A stretch of 33,521 nucleotides of DNA from a virus, in the IMG/VR virus record IMGVR_UViG_3300030331_002250, positions 1 to 33,521 of that record; one strand, written 5' to 3'. Within the stretch, counting starts at the first letter, position 1, and the number at the start of each line of letters is the position of its first letter. Positions 14,712-22,713 of this stretch are shown piece by piece. The notes below the pieces were generated by a model, which did no database searches, was not told the origin of the DNA, and was given only the letters and a program-made list of their open reading frames with translations. The position numbers were made by a program, and so were the translations under genes.

Positions 14712-15659
14712 ATGGCTATATCTAGAATGCAAGAACCCCGACAATTATATGGATTAGGTAGTTTAGTTAGAAAAATAACTAGACCTATTAAAAAAGCCGT
14801 TAGAGGTGTCAAGAAAGTAGCCAAAAGCCCCCTTGGAAGAACAGCTCTTACAGCAGCCTTAGCAGCTTATGGATTAGGTGCTTTAGGTGGAGCAGGTGGT
14901 ACAGGTTTTGCAAGATTTAATCCTTTAGCAAAAGGATTTTTTAGTGGAGAAAATTTAGCTTCGGGTTTAGGAACATTTTTTAGCAAACAAAATCCTTTGC
15001 TTTTTAAAGATAACAAATTTAATATTGCTAGAGCTGGTACGACAGCTAGTCTATTAGGTGGATTACTGCCTTTCGTAAAACCAGATTTACTTGCCCCTAA
15101 ATTTGAAGAAGTGGAAGAGGAGGATATAGATATTACTCAAACTCCTGAAACCATAGCTCTGTTAAACCAACGAGCAAGAGATTTTTATAATTTTGGTGAT
15201 CCAGATTTATTGTTCATGCCTCAAAAAGAATTTGTACAAAGAAGTTTTTTTGCAGCTGATGGTGGATCAGTTCCTGATTCAAAAGTAAAAGGTTATGATA
15301 CACCCGCAGGATTTAATAAATTTGACTATCCCACAGGAGGTGTAGAAGTTAGAACACCTAAAAAAGAAGGTGGAAAACTTACTCAATACGATAGAAGTAA
15401 AGCAGGATCTTTAATGAGACCTAAGTTTGAAAAAGGTGGACTTATGGATCTAGGTGGGTTAGAAATGGATTTCAGGGCAAATGGTGGCTTTGTTCCAATT
15501 GGATCAAAAGAAAAAGCAGACGACGTACCTGCACGATTAAGCAAAAATGAGTTTGTAATGACGGCTGATGCTGTTAGAGGTGCTGGCAATGGCAGCATAA
15601 AAGCTGGCGCACAAAAAATGTATGACACAATGAAACAATTAGAGAGTAGAGTAGTATAA
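14712..15659 (+). CDS. Internal virion / tape-measure-like protein with VPARLS-NEFV motif
   Basis: A 315-residue protein. The N-terminus is strongly basic (residues 18-40, VRKITRPIKKAVRGVKKVAK) and is followed by a hydrophobic Gly/Ala helix (45-65) that could insert in membrane. The C-terminal part has GG motifs (FAADGGSVP, FEKGGLMDLGG) and the conserved block NGGFVPIGSKEKADDVPARL then SKNEFVMTADAVRGAG. That block resembles the D-x-VPA-x-L-x-x-xEFV motif seen near the ends of many tape-measure and ejection-type proteins. It is probably part of the DNA-ejection apparatus in a short-tailed virion. It ends in a stop overlapping the next ATG. Confidence 0.7.
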   Translation: MAISRMQEPRQLYGLGSLVRKITRPIKKAVRGVKKVAKSPLGRTALTAALAAYGLGALGGAGGTGFARFNPLAKGFFSGENLASGLGTFFSKQNPLLFKDNKFNIARAGTTASLLGGLLPFVKPDLLAPKFEEVEEEDIDITQTPETIALLNQRARDFYNFGDPDLLFMPQKEFVQRSFFAADGGSVPDSKVKGYDTPAGFNKFDYPTGGVEVRTPKKEGGKLTQYDRSKAGSLMRPKFEKGGLMDLGGLEMDFRANGGFVPIGSKEKADDVPARLSKNEFVMTADAVRGAGNGSIKAGAQKMYDTMKQLESRVV

Positions 15660-16510
15660 TGGCAGTACCTGATTATTTACAAGATTTTGTAACCGATTTT
15701 GCTCAACAAGCTAAAACAGCTTATAGTGCACCGTTAGATCCATCTAAGTTCATGGGTCGACAGTTTGTTGAAGGCTTAGATCCTTTACAAACTCAAGCAA
15801 TAGGATTAGCACAACAAGGTGTAGGAAGTTTTCAACCGTTTCTATCTGCAGCACAAGCTGCTTTAGGAACACAAGCAGGATTAGCGGGACCGGGAACAGG
15901 GACCGGGCCTGGATCAATAGCAGCTTTTCAATCACCATTTCAACAACAAGTTATAGATGAAACACTAAGACAGTTTGATTTAGAAAGAGGCGCAGGCAGA
16001 CAATCTATTCAAGATGCAGCTGTTGGTTTAGGTGCTTTTGGTGGAGGTAGAGAGGGTGCCATGTTAGGTCAGTTTGATGCCGATACATTAGCAGGTAGAG
16101 CAGGAATTAGAGCTGGTTTATTACAACAAGGTTTTCAAGATGCAGCCGCAAGACGACAACAAGATTTTGCTAATCAAGCTCAACTAGCTGCAGGTCAATT
16201 AGGTTTATCTAATTTTGCAAGAGCAGGTCTAGGTCAAGATATTTCAGCACTAGGATCTCTTGGTGCATTAAGACAGGGACTTGGTCAAACACAATTAACA
16301 GCAGATCGACAATTAGCACAAGCTACTGCAATGGAACCATTTGGAAGATTGGAAAGATTTGGTCAAGCTTTGACTGGATTATCTGGTGGAGTTGGAGCAC
16401 CTTCTATACCACAACAATTACCAAATCCTGCAGCACAAGCATTATCTAATGCCCTTGGTATTGGTAACTTGTTTGCTAATATTTATGGAGCATTTAGACC
16501 GAGAACGTAA
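15659..16510 (+). CDS. Gln/Ala/Gly-rich internal virion protein
   Basis: A 283-residue protein. The N-terminal 60 residues (PDYLQDFVTDFAQQAKTAY, FMGRQFVEGLDPLQTQAIGL) are followed by long helical Gln- and Ala-rich segments (residues 95-245; DFANQAQLAAGQLGLSNFAR). A Gly/Pro spacer (GPGTGTGPGS, about residues 78-87) is encoded by unusually GC-rich DNA. The overall composition fits an ejected internal core protein, by analogy with the helical ejection proteins of T7-like and P22-like phages. It lies between genes with GG motifs and before the giant 1312-residue protein. No catalytic motif is seen. Confidence 0.68.
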   Translation: MAVPDYLQDFVTDFAQQAKTAYSAPLDPSKFMGRQFVEGLDPLQTQAIGLAQQGVGSFQPFLSAAQAALGTQAGLAGPGTGTGPGSIAAFQSPFQQQVIDETLRQFDLERGAGRQSIQDAAVGLGAFGGGREGAMLGQFDADTLAGRAGIRAGLLQQGFQDAAARRQQDFANQAQLAAGQLGLSNFARAGLGQDISALGSLGALRQGLGQTQLTADRQLAQATAMEPFGRLERFGQALTGLSGGVGAPSIPQQLPNPAAQALSNALGIGNLFANIYGAFRPRT

Positions 16511-17640
16511 TGAAAGTTTTAAATAGACCAATGTTTAGAATGGGTGGCCCTATCAAAGAAGGGATCATGGATGGTATTGAAGAACCAAGAGTAGGTTTTC
16601 AAAACGGAACTCCTCCTGGATTTTTTGGTTTTACGTTTGATAAACCTTTGAGTTCAGATGTGTTAAAAGGACCAAAATTATTAGAAAAACAATTAGAAAA
16701 AAATATTTCAATTGCAGGCGAACCAGATTTTAGCATGGTTGATTTATATAAAACACCTATTATAAGAGGAGATTTATTTGCCTCAACAAGTCCAGTAGTT
16801 CCTAAAAATAAAAACATAGAAATGGTAGATCAAGAAACTATTACTACTGCAGATATTGATCCCTTCAAAGATATACAGTTTAAACCTTCAGAGTTTGATA
16901 CCTCAGATGTTTTAAAAATTGTAGATGAAACTAAAACAGAAACAGTCCCGTCTAAAAGTAAAACAATAATACCTGATAGAAATAGAGGTAAAATACTATC
17001 TGATCCTGATAGAAAAATAAAAGCTCCAGAGGCAGACAGCGAGTTATTACAAAAGCTTGGCTATGATAGAGCCGTTAAAAAGGGCAATTACGCGCTCGTA
17101 GAGGCCATTAGAAAGGGTTTAACTGAAGGAGGGGTACAAGGTGCCCTAGATGCTGCATTTGCTGCAGGAGCTACAGATCCTTATGGTGAGGCTAGTAAAA
17201 TTAAACAAGCAGCTGCATTAAAAGAATACGAGAGAAAAACTGATCTAGAAGATTATGAGAAAAAATTAAAACTTAAAGCTAAAATTGATACAAAACAATA
17301 CTCTGATTCCGTAAGAACTAAAGATTATAATTTTGCTAAAAATGTATTAAAAATGACAGACGACGAAGCATTAGCATATGCTAATAAATCTAGCTCCGTA
17401 GCAGAAAACGTATTTAAAGTTACAAGTAAATCACAAGGTGGATATGTGGCACCAGCACAATTAGGAGATGCAATTAGAGCGTCTGGTGAAAAAGTAGATG
17501 CTGTATTTGAGAAAGATGATGCTGCAACTATTGAAGCATATTCTGCAAAAGATGGCGAGTATGTTGTATTTAATCAAAAAATATTTGTTGGTTATAAAGA
17601 TCCAAATAGCGATGAAGTTTTATTAAAACAAATAAGATAA
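16510..17640 (+). CDS. Internal virion protein with N-terminal RPMFRMGGP motif
   Basis: A 376-residue protein starting at an ATG that overlaps the previous TAA. The N-terminus (VLNRPMFRMGGPIKEGIMDG, IEEPRVGFQNGT) is a motif I recall from many uncultured marine phages. The middle (residues 25-170) is polar and probably flexible. Residues 175-300 are helical and strongly charged (ALKEYERKTDLEDYEKKLKL), and the last 60 form a mixed domain. It probably belongs to the ejection/internal protein set with its neighbours. The exact role is unknown. Confidence 0.68.
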   Translation: MKVLNRPMFRMGGPIKEGIMDGIEEPRVGFQNGTPPGFFGFTFDKPLSSDVLKGPKLLEKQLEKNISIAGEPDFSMVDLYKTPIIRGDLFASTSPVVPKNKNIEMVDQETITTADIDPFKDIQFKPSEFDTSDVLKIVDETKTETVPSKSKTIIPDRNRGKILSDPDRKIKAPEADSELLQKLGYDRAVKKGNYALVEAIRKGLTEGGVQGALDAAFAAGATDPYGEASKIKQAAALKEYERKTDLEDYEKKLKLKAKIDTKQYSDSVRTKDYNFAKNVLKMTDDEALAYANKSSSVAENVFKVTSKSQGGYVAPAQLGDAIRASGEKVDAVFEKDDAATIEAYSAKDGEYVVFNQKIFVGYKDPNSDEVLLKQIR

Positions 17641-17650
17641 GGAGGTAGCC

Positions 17651-20600
17651 ATGGCTAGAATATTAGGCGTAGACGATAACCTCACACTTCAAGAAAGCGA
17701 AGTAAATTTAAGACCAGATGCAGATAAATATTCTGATATTGGCACACTACAATCAATCTTTGCAGGTATGGGTTCAGGACTTATACAGATACCAAAAGGT
17801 GTCATGTCTTTGGGCGCAAGTGTATATGATCTTATAAACGATACAAATAAAGCAGCAGAAATAGAAAAATATTTTGATGATCTAACAGAATTAGACGAAA
17901 TGGCAGAGGCAACCACTGCTGGTAAAATTACAGAACTATTGGTTAATGTAGGTATACCTGGAGGTGTTGCTTTTAAAGTGGGATCTAGTTTAGCCAACAC
18001 TGCAATCAGAGCAAAAAAAGCTGGTAATTATTTTACGATAACAGGGGATGCCGGTAAAAAATTAAGAAAAGGTGCAGACGTTGCTGCAGAATTAAATAAA
18101 AAAGGTAAAGCTGCAAAATTTTTTGCAGGCACAACAGCAGGCGGTGTTGCAGAAGGTGTGTTTATTGGTGACGTAGAAAGTGCAGGAACGTTAGGAGAAT
18201 CTCTCGGTGGACCAACACAATTAGATAGAACAGAAGGCTTAGAAGGCGAAGAGGAAGCATTAAGAAATATTGTAAACAGAGTAAAGTTTGGAACAGAGGG
18301 TGCATTATTTACAGGCATACTTGGTGGCACAGGAGCTATAATAAGAAATCTTGCAAAGCGGGGCAATGAATTACAATACAGTAATGACCTATTAGATAAA
18401 TTTTATGATAAGATTGGTGGTGCACTAAGAGCAAGAGGTAAAAAAACAGAAGAATTTTTTAAATTAGAAAGAGCAGAAAAAGGTTTACGATCTGGTGATA
18501 CTGTTCTTGCAAAAAATATATCAAGAGATACAGATAGATTAATTGATGCCGTATTTCCTGCATGGAGAACTGTGGCTAATAATCAATCTGCAAAAAATAG
18601 AAATGTATTTTTAGAAGAAGTAAATGATCTTTTATTTACTGGTAAACCAACAATTGATAAAAAAGGTAGAGTTACCTTTGAATTTCTAGATCCTAGTAAG
18701 AAAAAATTTAAAGTATCTGATACTATTAGAAAACATTTAGATGGTAAAAAAGCAACTGAAGTAGAAACAGAATTATTTGCTAACATAAATGCAATAAGAA
18801 CAAGGTGGCAAGATTTATTTTCTAATTTAGGAAAGAGACTTGATGATAAGGAATTAGCTGAGTTTAAAAAATTATTTGGTACAAAATTTAAAACCTATCT
18901 TGGTTCAACGTACGAAGTATTTCAGAACAAATCTATTTTACCATTTTTATCTTACACACCATCAAGAGAAGCGATTGAGGCAGCAGAAAATTTATTTATG
19001 ACTACAGCTAGGCAACAAGGCAAACCAATAAGTAAAGAACAGGCACAAGGATATGTAAAACAAATTATTGATACTGCAAAAGTTCCTGGTGGTTTTAAAA
19101 TGAATAAACCAAATGATCCGTATTTTAAAATACCAACTTTCTTTGTTGGTAAAACTGCCATGAAAGATGTTGCTGATTTTAATGGCACTGTAAATATTGA
19201 TAACATTACTAAACAAGCAGACCGAGAGGTGTTTGAAAACTTATTAGGTAAAAATAAAAACCCAATGCAAACTATTTTAGCAGGGACATCTAAGTTATCT
19301 GTAATATCAAGACGTAATGTATTTTTTGATAATATTATAAACGAATCAAATGCATTAAGAAAAAATGGTAAAAAAGGTGTAGTATATGATACGTACGATG
19401 AAGCAGTCGATGCTCTTGGAACAGACGTAAAAGAAATTAGGATTGATCTTGGTAAAAAATTAGAGGCAGGAGTAGTCAATCCATTAAATGGTAAGTACGC
19501 ATTAAAAGGTGTTGCTGATGCATTAGAACAGACATCTACAGTAACTAAAGATCCTAGTTTTGGTATACAGGTTTATAATAATTTAATTTTATATCCAAAA
19601 GCTACATCACAAATTGCAAAAACAATTTTATCTCCAGTAACACACTTACGTAATTTTGTTAGTGCAGGTGCGTTTGCAGCAGCAAACGGCATACTGCCAC
19701 TTAACCCGCTAAAAGCAAAAGCGATTAAAAACGCGTATCAAGCATTACAAACTGGTTTAGTAGGAACAAGAAAACAAAATGAACTGTATGAAGAGTTATT
19801 AGAACTTGGTGTTGTAAATTCAAACGTTAGACTAGGAGATTTATCAAGACTTTTAGAAGATGTAAACTTTGGTGCAACCATGACAACTGACAAAGGTTTA
19901 AGAGCATTGTTAAAACCTCTATCTAAAATTAAATCTGTGTCACAAGATTTATACACAGCTGAGGATGACTTTTGGAAGATATATTCTTTTGCGGTAGAAA
20001 AAGATAGACTAGCTGCCGCTTTTGCTAGAAATTTAAAAGTAGGAGAAATATTTACAGATAGAAATGGTGTGCAAAGAGTATTTAGACCAAACAATAAAAA
20101 CTTTGAAAGATATTTAAAAGAAGAGGCAGCCGACATTGTTAAAAATAATATACCAAACTATGACTATGTATCTGAATTTATTCAAGGTCTTAGAAAATAT
20201 CCAATAGGAAACTTTGTATCTTTTCCAGCAGAAATATTAAGAACGGGTACAAATATTGTAAGAAGAGCATTAAGTGAAATAAATGGCACAATCACAAAAG
20301 CAGATGGCACTGTTATTAAACCTTTTCAAAGAATAGGGTACCAAAGATTATTTGGTTTTGGTGCAACGGTTGCAGCTGTGCCTGCAGGCGCAGTAGAACT
20401 TGGTAAAACATTATATGATGTAACAGATGATGAACTACAAGCTATAAGAAGATATGTAGCTGATTGGTCTAAAAATTCTACAATTATACCAATTAAAGAT
20501 AAAGAAACTGGTAAATTTAAATACATAGATTTTAGTCATGCTAATGCGTATGATACTTTAATTAGACCGATACAGTCGGTGATAAATGCTGTTGCAGCAG

Positions 20601-21589
20601 GTGAAAAAGATGACGATGGTATAGTAGATGATTTTATATTAGGTTCGTTTATTGGTATGAGAGAAATAGGTGAGCCATTTATCAGTGAATCTATTTGGAC
20701 TGAAGCCGTATTAGATATTATAGCGAGAGGTGGTAGAACAAGATCGGGATCCGAGGTATTTAATGATGAAAGTTTACCGGGAGACAAGGCTTCAGCTATC
20801 ATGAAACATTTAGTAGAGGCACAAATGCCATTTTCATTAAACCAATTAAAAAGAATTGATAGATCTATAAAATCAGTAGATGTTATTACAAAAGGTAGAT
20901 TTAATGAATACGGACAAGATTATGAGTTTGGTCCAGAATTTGGAGGATTATTTGGTTTTAGAGCTGTAGAACTAGATCCTGGTAAAAGTATACAATTTAA
21001 AATAGCAGATTATCAAGAAGGTGTTAGAGATTCTAGAAAACTTTTTACATCAACTGTTTTAAAAGGTGGTCCAATAGAACCCTATGAAGTTGTTGATGCA
21101 TACATAAATGCAAATAGGGCTTTGTTTGGTGTTAAAAAAGAAATGAAGTTTGATTTAGACGCTGCAAAATTATTAGGTTTAGAAGGTCAGGAGTTTTATA
21201 ACAATACAAAACGATTAACCAAAAGTGATCTAGCTAATCTAGAGGCTGAAAGATTTGTGCCATTATCTATTTCAGATGGAGTGATTGCTAAATTTGATGA
21301 GAATACTAGAAAATTACGAGAAAAAGATCCATCTTATACAAATCCATTTAGAGCTGCTGCTAATATAATTTTTAACATGAGAAACAATATGTTTAGAATT
21401 AGATTAACTGAAGGTAATTTTCCATTTTTTGAAAATCCATTATTACCTAAAGCTGGTGGGTCTGATGCGGCACAACTACCTGTTGGAGTCAATACAGCAC
21501 CAATTAACCCTAATATTTTATCTTCACAAGTACAAGGAACGGACTCGACAAACGCCGACCGTTTTGCTATTCTCTTTCCAAATGGCTAA
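17651..21589 (+). CDS. Giant internal/ejection virion protein (T7 gp16-sized)
   Basis: A 1312-residue protein, almost the length of T7 gp16 (1318). AAGGAGG precedes the ATG. Gly/Ala-rich hydrophobic stretches lie at about residues 36-62, 96-120, 157-172 and 213-234, suited to membrane insertion. The middle carries QIAKTILSPVTHLRNFVSAG and AEDDFWKIYSFAVEKDRLAA, and the segment IQGLRKYPIGNFVSFPAEIL follows, a combination I recall from large internal proteins of pelagiphages and cyanopodoviruses. No lytic transglycosylase signature was visible. The likely role is to form part of the channel that carries DNA through the cell envelope at infection. The last eight bases overlap the holin-like gene. 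Confidence 0.78.
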   Translation: MARILGVDDNLTLQESEVNLRPDADKYSDIGTLQSIFAGMGSGLIQIPKGVMSLGASVYDLINDTNKAAEIEKYFDDLTELDEMAEATTAGKITELLVNVGIPGGVAFKVGSSLANTAIRAKKAGNYFTITGDAGKKLRKGADVAAELNKKGKAAKFFAGTTAGGVAEGVFIGDVESAGTLGESLGGPTQLDRTEGLEGEEEALRNIVNRVKFGTEGALFTGILGGTGAIIRNLAKRGNELQYSNDLLDKFYDKIGGALRARGKKTEEFFKLERAEKGLRSGDTVLAKNISRDTDRLIDAVFPAWRTVANNQSAKNRNVFLEEVNDLLFTGKPTIDKKGRVTFEFLDPSKKKFKVSDTIRKHLDGKKATEVETELFANINAIRTRWQDLFSNLGKRLDDKELAEFKKLFGTKFKTYLGSTYEVFQNKSILPFLSYTPSREAIEAAENLFMTTARQQGKPISKEQAQGYVKQIIDTAKVPGGFKMNKPNDPYFKIPTFFVGKTAMKDVADFNGTVNIDNITKQADREVFENLLGKNKNPMQTILAGTSKLSVISRRNVFFDNIINESNALRKNGKKGVVYDTYDEAVDALGTDVKEIRIDLGKKLEAGVVNPLNGKYALKGVADALEQTSTVTKDPSFGIQVYNNLILYPKATSQIAKTILSPVTHLRNFVSAGAFAAANGILPLNPLKAKAIKNAYQALQTGLVGTRKQNELYEELLELGVVNSNVRLGDLSRLLEDVNFGATMTTDKGLRALLKPLSKIKSVSQDLYTAEDDFWKIYSFAVEKDRLAAAFARNLKVGEIFTDRNGVQRVFRPNNKNFERYLKEEAADIVKNNIPNYDYVSEFIQGLRKYPIGNFVSFPAEILRTGTNIVRRALSEINGTITKADGTVIKPFQRIGYQRLFGFGATVAAVPAGAVELGKTLYDVTDDELQAIRRYVADWSKNSTIIPIKDKETGKFKYIDFSHANAYDTLIRPIQSVINAVAAGEKDDDGIVDDFILGSFIGMREIGEPFISESIWTEAVLDIIARGGRTRSGSEVFNDESLPGDKASAIMKHLVEAQMPFSLNQLKRIDRSIKSVDVITKGRFNEYGQDYEFGPEFGGLFGFRAVELDPGKSIQFKIADYQEGVRDSRKLFTSTVLKGGPIEPYEVVDAYINANRALFGVKKEMKFDLDAAKLLGLEGQEFYNNTKRLTKSDLANLEAERFVPLSISDGVIAKFDENTRKLREKDPSYTNPFRAAANIIFNMRNNMFRIRLTEGNFPFFENPLLPKAGGSDAAQLPVGVNTAPINPNILSSQVQGTDSTNADRFAILFPNG

Positions 21590-21770
21590 AAACGCATTAC
21601 AAAAAATAGAAGATCATGAAAAGCTTTGCAGGATAATGCAAAAGCAAACGCATGATAAAATACATAAAATTGAGTCACAGATAAATAGACTTGAAAAAAT
21701 TGTATTGGTATCAGCAGGTATGCTAATAATGGGAATGGCCAATATGATATTTATGTTATTAACAAAATAA
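21582..21770 (+). CDS. Holin-like small membrane protein (XhlA-like architecture)
   Basis: A 62-residue protein from the ATG at 21582, inside the end of the giant gene; longer in-frame starts would overlap that gene extensively. Residues 1-40 are a charged coiled coil (KIHKIESQINRLEKI), and residues 41-60 form one membrane segment (VLVSAGMLIMGMANMIFMLL). This coiled-coil-then-TM layout resembles XhlA-type holin or lysis-associated proteins. The endolysin gene begins in its stop codon (AATAATG), the usual lysis-cassette order. Its identity as holin is inferred from context and shape. Confidence 0.68.
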   Translation: MAKNALQKIEDHEKLCRIMQKQTHDKIHKIESQINRLEKIVLVSAGMLIMGMANMIFMLLTK

Positions 21771-22246
21771 TGAATCTTTCACGTAACTTCAACCTCTCAG
21801 AGCTTATTAAATCAGACACAGCTATCAGGCTGGGTATTGATAACAATCCTAATGCAGATCAAATAGAAAAATTAAAACTACTTTGTGAAAATATTTTACA
21901 ACCGGTACGTGACCACTTCGGCAGAGTAACGGTGACCAGCTGCTTTCGTAGTCCTGAGTTATGTGTAAAAATTGGCAGCAGTTTAAATTCGCAACATACC
22001 CGTGCGGAGGCGGCGGACTTCGAATGTCTAGGCACAAGCAACGCTGAAGTCTTTGATTGGATCAAAGCAAACCTACCGTATGATCAAATGATATTAGAGT
22101 TTTTTACTCCGGGTGAACCAAACTCGGGGTGGATCCACTGCAGCTATGTATCTGATAAACCAAGAAAACAATTATTAAGAGCGTACAAAGAAGAAGGTAA
22201 AACTAAATACAAACCTGTTATTGGTAACGCTGTAGACTTAGTGTGA
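21770..22246 (+). CDS. Peptidase M15 family endolysin (peptidoglycan peptidase)
   Basis: A 158-residue protein matching the Peptidase_M15_3 family: NFNLSELIKSDTAIRLGI at the start, then ILQPVRDHFGRVTVTSCFRS. The zinc site SQHTRAEAADFE has H76 and D83, and H123 lies in SGWIHCSY. The usual SxHxxGxAxD signature is kept except that its Gly is Ala79. It would cut peptide bonds in peptidoglycan to lyse the host. No signal peptide is seen, so release needs the holin-like neighbour. The middle of the gene (about 21901-22020) is near 52% GC, far above the window, suggesting a different origin. It overlaps the next GTG start (GTGA). Confidence 0.87.
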   Translation: MNLSRNFNLSELIKSDTAIRLGIDNNPNADQIEKLKLLCENILQPVRDHFGRVTVTSCFRSPELCVKIGSSLNSQHTRAEAADFECLGTSNAEVFDWIKANLPYDQMILEFFTPGEPNSGWIHCSYVSDKPRKQLLRAYKEEGKTKYKPVIGNAVDLV

Positions 22247-22713
22247 AAACAATAATAATTGATAATTTTTTATCAAAGTCTGAGTGTAATTTTTTAATAC
22301 AGTTTTATAAAGATAATACAGATAAAGTTGAAAAATTTAATGATACTAAAATTTTAGTCTTAAATATAGCTAGTGAGGGCTTAGATTTTTTTACACCTAA
22401 ATTAAATAATGTTGTAAAAGAATATAATTCAACAATTGACTATATTCAAATAGTAGAGTGGCCCGTTGGGTCAAGAAAAAGTATTCACGTAGATAATGTG
22501 CACGACAACACAACTATTTCATCAATAACTTACTTAAATGACAACTACGAAGGTGGTCAAACTTTTTTTGAAGAGGGGACTATTTTCAAACCAAAGTTGG
22601 GTAGAACTTTATTTTTTGATGGCAGGCATTATAGACATGGAGTTAAAACTATTGAAAAAGAAACAAGGTACGTTGTTGCTACTTGGTATAAAAAATTAGA
22701 TCCAGGCCTTTAA
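22243..22713 (+). CDS. 2-oxoglutarate/Fe(II) oxygenase, prolyl 4-hydroxylase-like
   Basis: A 156-residue protein starting at a GTG inside the endolysin stop. Catalytic residues are H82 and D84 (KSIHVDNVHD), H132 (YRHGVKTI) and R142 (TRYVVATWY). The NYEGGQTFFEEG strand is the standard E/D-GG-x-T/L-x-F element of P4H-type enzymes. It is the shortest and fourth such enzyme in the window, in yet another subfamily. The substrate is unknown. The 3' end runs 18 bases into the 3' end of the opposing helicase gene with no terminator between. Late expression with lysis genes is suggested by its position. Confidence 0.85.
   Translation: MKTIIIDNFLSKSECNFLIQFYKDNTDKVEKFNDTKILVLNIASEGLDFFTPKLNNVVKEYNSTIDYIQIVEWPVGSRKSIHVDNVHDNTTISSITYLNDNYEGGQTFFEEGTIFKPKLGRTLFFDGRHYRHGVKTIEKETRYVVATWYKKLDPGL

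Noticed and set aside
18952-19479. A 175-codon antisense open frame in the giant internal protein gene
   Set aside because: It lies wholly opposite a convincing gene, has no promoter or ribosome site, and its product is a Ser/Leu/Phe-rich shadow of the real frame. Other antisense frames in this gene were dropped for the same reason.
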